A program made the position numbers and the translations under genes. The notes beneath the pieces were generated by a model. The model was not told where the DNA came from. It did not search any database and saw nothing but the letters and a program-made list of their open reading frames with translations. Shown piece by piece: positions 58,667-64,000 of a DNA stretch of 64,000 bases. Position 1 is the stretch's first letter. The number at the start of each line of letters is the position of its first letter. Origin of the DNA: Laetiporus sulphureus 93-53 (taxonomy: Eukaryota > Basidiomycota > Agaricomycetes > Polyporales > Laetiporaceae); contig NW_024468520.1 of NCBI RefSeq assembly GCF_001632365.1, forward strand, positions 413,016 through 477,015, in the 5' to 3' direction.

Positions 58667-60146
58667 CTAGCGAGCAATCTCCTCTTGCAGCCGCGCACAC
58701 ACCCTGTCCACCATCACATCCATGTTCGTCTCGAGCCCCTCTATCAAGATGAGCCCAGGCACTGTCCCGTTCGGGCGCCCGTGCTCGACGTCGCCCCCTT
58801 CCAGCATCCCCGCGTGTGCCGCGACGTACGCCGGCCACACGATCTGCTCCCAGTACTGCGGCGGGTCGCGCCAGAGCGTGCCCTCTGGGTCGGATTGCAC
58901 TCCAGGAGGCAAATGGGTGGTCATCGCATGGTCGTCGTAGCAAGGCCGAGCGGTGGCGAGAGAGCGGCGTTAGGGGTGGGTGGGTTTGGGGAAGGCACAG
59001 ATCGAAGATGCGGGGAAGAGAATTAGGATGGGTCACTGTGCTGCGTCACGATTCCCGATGCTTCTTCCTGATCGTGCGTGGGGTACACGCGAGCAGGAAG
59101 AGGCACGGCGGGAATGCGTCTCAATGAATGCCTTACCTGCTGTGTGATAGCCATGTCTCTCATGTCGACGTTGCTTCAGCGTGTCATGCGGTACTCTGAG
59201 GAATATCCGGACGTCCAGTTGCTTTATGACGTCCTGCGTACGGAGTTACGGGTTAGAATATTCCAAGAACGATCAAATCCGCAATCGCTCACTGGATGCC
59301 AGTACAAAAGGAAGCCATCAACCAGGACCCACATTATCTTCTCTCCTGCCTTCTCGCGCTCCTCTTCTATTCGAATGAAGACGTCGCGCCAGCGCTCGAA
59401 CACCTCCGGATCGAGAGGCACATCCTTCTGCTCGTTGAGATGATCATGGGAATAGTGTTCAGGCGGGATCACCCCCGTCTCCTTGACCTACGCACATAAT
59501 ATGCCGCCAAGCAAAGAAACAAACAATTAGCGACCCTGTTCGCGCTTCCCATAATCCTTGCAGCAAATAGCAGGTCTGCATTTGAAACCGATGAACGCAC
59601 CTCCGCAAGCGTCTTCACCATCCGCGGCCAGTCAATGGCGCCCTCTGCGCTGTCCCAATCCTGCACCTTGTGCTCTGGGTGTATCGGGATAAGCTCTTGC
59701 GGCTAGCGTGCCAGGGGCGGCCCATCCCCGAAGGTGTACACGAGCGAAGGTGAAGACGTTAATTTCGGCGAAGCCAAGGCAGCGGAGGCGGAGACGGTCA
59801 TTATGGGAGACAGTCAAATCAGCTCTCCTGCAGCCGTCACCGATTATTGCAACATCTGACGAACTCACCGGTGCAAAGTCCTACGAACGGAATAGCGCGT
59901 GGAATCAGCGCGCATCGTCAATCGCGGCATGAGAATTTCGGATGCCGGTGGGGACGAGCAGTGCTCACATCTTGGTGCAAGATCACGCTCCCCGGCAGGA
60001 TGGATCTCAGGTGTTTCGCCAGGGTCGTCTTACCCGAGCACGTTGCCCCCCTTGATGCGCCCATATGTCAGCTCTCCACGCCCAGTATCAATGCACAGTC
60101 ATTAACAACCGCACCCTATCCCAACAAATACTACGCGGGTACGCAT
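58667..60146 (-). CDS. NRK1: Nicotinamide riboside kinase
   Basis: Seven exons: 60146-60115, 60050-59969, 59880-59869, 59702-59601, 59487-59293, 59233-59137, 58884-58667; 245 residues. A P-loop, GGATCSGKTT (residues 11-20), is followed by LHQDDFAPPQELIPIHP, VQDWDSAEGAIDWPRM, HDHLNEQKDVPLD, MWVLVDGFLLYWHP, DVRIFLRVPHD, KQRRHERHGYHTAEGTLWRDPPQYWEQIVWPAYV and a C-terminal helix. This matches the NRK1 family, which phosphorylates nicotinamide riboside to NMN in NAD salvage, in the cytosol. The family length is about 200-240 residues, so it is complete. The third exon is only 12 nt (DFAP), with good AG and GT borders. The stop is 304 bp from the fumarate reductase start, same strand. The gene symbol follows the family. 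Confidence 0.88.
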
Positions 60147-60777
60147 TCGCTCCGATGTGATTCTGAAATGGTGGACTGCGGGACAGAGCAGACTGCGTCG
60201 ATTTCACTAGAAGATCCCGCTTGTATGATTTGCGGGATTACTCTATTCTGCACTTTTCTGCGCAGCAATGAAGGGCGAGTTAATGAAAAGTGCTAGCGAA
60301 TGATTGTGCGGCAACGGAGGAGCATGGCAATGAGGCGACTCGAGACGGACATGCTGGGACACTTATATCAGATTAGCGAGAATTTAAGGTTTCATCAACA
60401 GCCAATGACCTGAGGGCCTGAAAGAAGCGCCCAAAGACCGTGACGCGGGTTCGAACAAGTTAGAGACTGAATGCTAGCAGTTCAAGCCACAAATGCAGAG
60501 ATCTGGCCAGCAACGCAGGTATACATCACGAGCTAATAGACAGACAGGTAGTACGGTGACAGGTAGTATGATAGTCAATGACAGGGAACGAGAGATGAAG
60601 CTGGTAAGCTAGAATAGTTATCGACGTCGCAACAATGTCCCAGAGGTATTCAAAACAGATAGTCCGTGTCCAAGGCACCACCGCCCTACATTACCACAGG
60701 CCGCGCTCACACTGACCAGCATTAAGCCGCCCCCTCATCTTAATTTCCAAGAAGACTCACGACCACGCGCGGGCGTG
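60147..60777. other. Intergenic region between NRK and GMP genes
   Basis: About 630 bp containing the NRK promoter and the 3' end of the guanylyltransferase gene. No gene is visible. Confidence 0.6.
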
Positions 60778-62729
60778 TCATAGAAGATTCTTGAAGCCAG
60801 CTTCCTTGCACTTCTTCACGAGACGTTTCACCTCCTGAGAGCGCGCGCGCGTCGTCACGAGCAGTGTGTCGGGCATATCCACGATGACCAGGTCATCCAC
60901 GCCGAGCAGCGAGATTAAGCGCCCAGAACCAGGCACGACAATGCCCCCGGCAGCCTGTTCGGTGAGCACTAAATGAAGAAACGCATCAGAAGAAGCACTC
61001 CTCGCATGAGAAGCAGAAGCGTCGCACCAAGCGAGTTGTCTCCCAGTACACGCGGCTGGTTCGATTCGGCCGGGATGAGATCAGCGAGGGAAGAGAAGTC
61101 TCCAACGTCATCCCAGCCTAGGCGATGATGTATACTTAGCATCTCGTGTACTGAGTAGCAGGTGTGTACGCACCGAAGGTGGCGGGCACCACCGCGACCC
61201 TCCTGTCCAAAGCAGCAGGCTCCGCAACAGCATGGTCAATGGCGATCTTCTCCAGCCCGGGCCACACCTCGTCCAGTACCTTACGCCTCATCGGCTCATC
61301 GTCCCAGTACTGTGCAATCTTCTGTAGCCCATCGTACAGATCGGGCTTGTACTCCCTCAGCAGCTCCATCAAGAACGTTGCCTTCGTCACGAACATGCCT
61401 GCATTCCACCGGTAGCTTCCCGTTTTGATGTATGCTGCTGCCGTGCGCGCGTCAGGCTTCTCCTTGAAACTGGACACCAGCCGCGCGTTCGGCGCATCCG
61501 CAAAGCCCAATTTCTCGCCTAGACGGACGTATCCGAACCCGGTCGACGGGTGTGATGGGGCAATACCGATCGTAACGAGGTAATCCTTCTTCGCGACCTC
61601 CACTGCCTCGGCGACCGCCGATAGGAACGCGTCGTCACCGGAAATCATGTGGTCCGCGGCGAAGGAACCGATTATTGCGCTAGGATCGCGCCTGGCGAGC
61701 ACGGCGGCTGCCAGGCCGATGGCGGCCATGGAGTCTTTCGCACTTGGTTCGCAGAACAGATTGTGGTGGAGGAGGTCCGGCAGCTGCTCGGTGATGCCCT
61801 TGACATGGGCAGGGCCCGCGACGATGGTCGTCCGTGTTGCGGACGAGAGCGGGAGGAGGCGATCCCAAGTGGCCTGGATGAGCGAACGACCCTTAAGAGT
61901 GAGGTCAAGGAGGAACTTGGGATGTTCTTCACGGGATAGAGGCCAGAGGCGAGTGCCAGCGCCACCAGCAGGAATTACGACATAGAATCCAGGTATATCG
62001 CGCATGCCGAAGGAGTACTGGGTATTGCAGTTATCGCTGAGCGGCGACGGGACATAGAAAGTCGGGGGGACTGCCAGGGAGGGAAGCGCGCTTGGGCTGA
62101 GGAAGGGGGTCTTCGCGCGTAGTTGAGGGCTACCAGGGGCGGGAGTCACAAATCCAGGAGTGCCCAGCCTCGAACCGTTGTTGTACTGAGGAGTGTATTA
62201 GCATGCGAGATACATTCAATGACAGATAACGTAGTAAAGTCCAGTCGAGCTTCAAAGTCCGTTAATACAGCAATAAGCTAGCTAGAGCGAAGGCGCCATC
62301 ATTGGTACAACGAATCCAAGCAGAGAGGAAATATAGAGTCCTGCTATGCGCTGCCACGAATTATGCACGGTTCAAGTAGAGAACGCTTTGATTCCCAGAT
62401 AGTCGTCTTCTCTAGCATTTCCGCATACAGAGGATGTGTATCCGGATGTTGGGATGTAACAGCGGGTACTCACCTGTGTCCCCTCTTTCACCATCCGCTC
62501 CAAGCTTGCATTCGCCTGCCTGAGTTCATGCACCTCCGCGCGCAGCTCTGTCACCTCAGAATGCTTCCCGGCACCAACACGTCAGGCTACTCTACTCCGG
62601 ACACGTCAGACCCCAAAGTGAATGTATCGACTTCTGGACCGCATCCATGATGTGCTTGAACATGAGCTCGACGGGAAGGTCCTTCGCCTGCGCAGCAGGC
62701 TTGGCGGCCGCTTGGATATGGGAGGACAT
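60778..62729 (-). CDS. Mannose-1-phosphate guanylyltransferase, bacterial type
   Basis: Likely exons: 62729-62640, 62554-62474, 62185-61174, 61117-61028, 60968-60778; 487 residues. The catalytic domain starts near residue 118 (MRDIPGFYVVIPAGGAGTRLWP, SREEHPKFLLDL). Then come GSFAADHMI, IGIAPSHPSTGFGYVRLGE, FKEKPD, YRWNAGMFV and GWDDVGDFSSL, the set seen in bacterial ManC-type enzymes that make GDP-mannose from mannose-1-phosphate and GTP. No C-terminal isomerase domain is present. The first ~115 residues are extra: an Ala-rich start (MSSHIQAAAKPAAQAKDLP), a short coiled coil (LRAEVHELRQANASLERMV) and a Pro/Ser-rich linker. The splice between the first two exons (donor GTCCAG) is weak; the later ones are firm. 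Fungi normally also have the unrelated-length Psa1-type enzyme, so the role here may be specialised. Confidence 0.8.
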
Positions 62730-63057
62730 GGCGGTGTCGAGAGTGTTGGGAGAGGTCAAGGTTGAAAGGAGAGACGAAGCGAATAAAAATGCGGGCTTTC
62801 AGTGCCGCCGAGAACTGTGCAGTCTGGCGCGCAGGTCAGTCTGGAACGGCAATTGCCGAAATGAACAAGCTTGTGCCACGTTCGCCGTTGGTTCGCACCT
62901 TCTTCCGTCGGCGAAGACCCGCTTTGCTGCCTCGAACAATAATCTAGTCAAAGTCTCGTCTTTCATTGTGCATCACGTTCAGACTCGAGAAGTGCCGCCC
63001 TTGGCGGCAGATCCCTTGCTCGCCTTAGATGCCGTGTAACAAGTGCATAAGGTGTAG
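62730..63057. other. Intergenic region upstream of GMP gene
   Basis: About 330 bp, presumably the promoter. No gene is seen. Confidence 0.55.
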
Positions 63058-63395
63058 CACAGCCTGCATAGATTTATTTTTCCACGGGAAACCTGATGCA
63101 AAAATGGTGAAAATATCTTATGTCTGGATATGGAAATAGTTTGGAAATTGGGCGGAGACAATTAAATTATGTTACGATTGTTTTACCGAAACATATCAGC
63201 AATAGTGAAACTATTTCCCAAAGGAAGATATTTCAGTCCAAAAATATGTGATACTGATATGTTTCGGTGAAGCAATTGTAACATAATTCAATTGTCTCCA
63301 CCCGATTTCCAAACTATTTCCATATCCAGACTTAAGATATTTTCACCATTTTCCCATCAGGTTCCCCGTGAAAAAATAAATCTGTGCAGGCTGTG
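63058..63395. mobile_element. MITE with ~140-bp inverted arms
   Basis: It starts CACAGCCTGCA and ends TGCAGGCTGTG. The two halves pair almost perfectly for about 140 bp, leaving a short centre near 63200-63255. TAG flanks both sides (63055-63057, 63396-63398), a 3-bp duplication. CACAG ends plus a 3-bp duplication fit a non-autonomous CACTA-like element. It has no coding capacity. The whole transcript would fold into one hairpin. Confidence 0.8.
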
Positions 63396-64000
63396 TAGTA
63401 AATGTTAACCGGTGTCTTACCTTTGAGAAAAAATTGCCTCCATTGCATTTGCTATCAGGTTTGCATGCCCTAAATTTCAAACTTGGGTAGCCACTACGAA
63501 AAACTATATATATCAATCATTTAACCTATATATCACGCAAGAATTGTACAAGCGACACACAGAACATGGCACTGCCATAAACATGCTTGTGATTTCAGGA
63601 GCAGAAGGGTATATGAAAGAATCTGATATACTGCCATAGCATCTGGATAGCAACAATGAAGGAAGAAATTTCAGAGACTGAGGTTGAATTGAGATGAATT
63701 GAGATGAGCTTTGACAGTGGACATCCAGCAGATGAGAAGATGGCAAAACAGATACTATGCATGATGCCCCAGGGCATGGTGAAGACAAACATCATGAAGT
63801 GGATCCGACAGCGACGAATTGAAGAACACGAAGGAATATAAATTGAGCAGCTCACAAAGAACAGAGAACGGTCAGCCACCCTGAGCAAATACTGCCAAAC
63901 AGTGGAAAGCGCCCGGCGTTCATTTCGAGGCTGAGAGCCTGCTCTGGCGAGCAAGGGATGCATAATGCAGGCTGGGCAACGTCGACATGACAATTTATCC
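63396..64000. other. Unassigned stretch at right edge
   Basis: Plus-strand reading gives ADEKMAKQILCMMPQG and IRQRRIEEHEGI with stops between, which looks like a decayed coding region, perhaps of a transposon. I could not place it in a family. Confidence 0.4.

Noticed and set aside
61162..61985. Plus-strand frames opposite the GMP gene
   Set aside because: The minus strand carries a clear enzyme with splice-consistent exons; the plus frames are composition artefacts.

Overview
The window is fungal nuclear DNA, most likely from an agaricomycete basidiomycete. Host genes have many short GT-AG introns (mostly 49-70 nt). They include an expanded basidiomycete-type F-box family, and the repeats are the Ty3/gypsy, Ty1/copia and Helitron types common in mushroom and polypore genomes. 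The species cannot be named from the sequence.

Layout. About 1-50.9 kb is a nest of transposable elements; 51.2-62.7 kb is a compact block of five host genes. The oldest layer on the left is a decayed Helitron (about 2.11-32.94 kb, plus strand), cut apart by later insertions: (i) a giant Ty3/gypsy element at 2765-22232 with ~1.41 kb LTRs; (ii) a gag-only LTR element at 22259-26885; (iii) a long-inverted-repeat, CACTA-like element at about 28056-29245. The giant gypsy carries a 983-bp solo-LTR-like insertion in its left LTR (3341-4323) and a second, intact copy of the gag-only family at 7273-11949 (minus strand). It also has a ~4.2 kb antisense gene region downstream of integrase.

From 34208 to 41259 lies a short coding-poor LTR element with three LTRs in tandem (TRIM-like). 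A Ty1/copia element (35880-40838) is inserted in it; its polyprotein has three in-frame TGA codons and an altered reverse transcriptase active site. Right beside it, 41315-50890 is a structurally complete, apparently very young Ty3/gypsy chromovirus: identical 446-bp LTRs, perfect CAACA target duplication, intact gag and pol. Its pol carries a complete dUTPase between the gag/pol frameshift and the protease, a chromodomain after integrase, and a further C-terminal domain. The sequence next to its 5' LTR is perfectly complementary to the predicted 5' end of its own RNA, which points to Tf1-like self-priming.

The host block holds an F-box protein (51232-53212, plus) and, all on the minus strand, a second F-box/LRR-like protein (53607-54949), a soluble fumarate reductase with a C-terminal cytochrome b5 domain (55889-58362), a nicotinamide riboside kinase with a 12-nt microexon (58667-60146), and a bacterial-type mannose-1-phosphate guanylyltransferase with an N-terminal extension (60778-62729). 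A 338-bp MITE lies at 63058-63395. I worked out exon structures by eye from splice sites, reading phase and family similarity; they have no transcript support.
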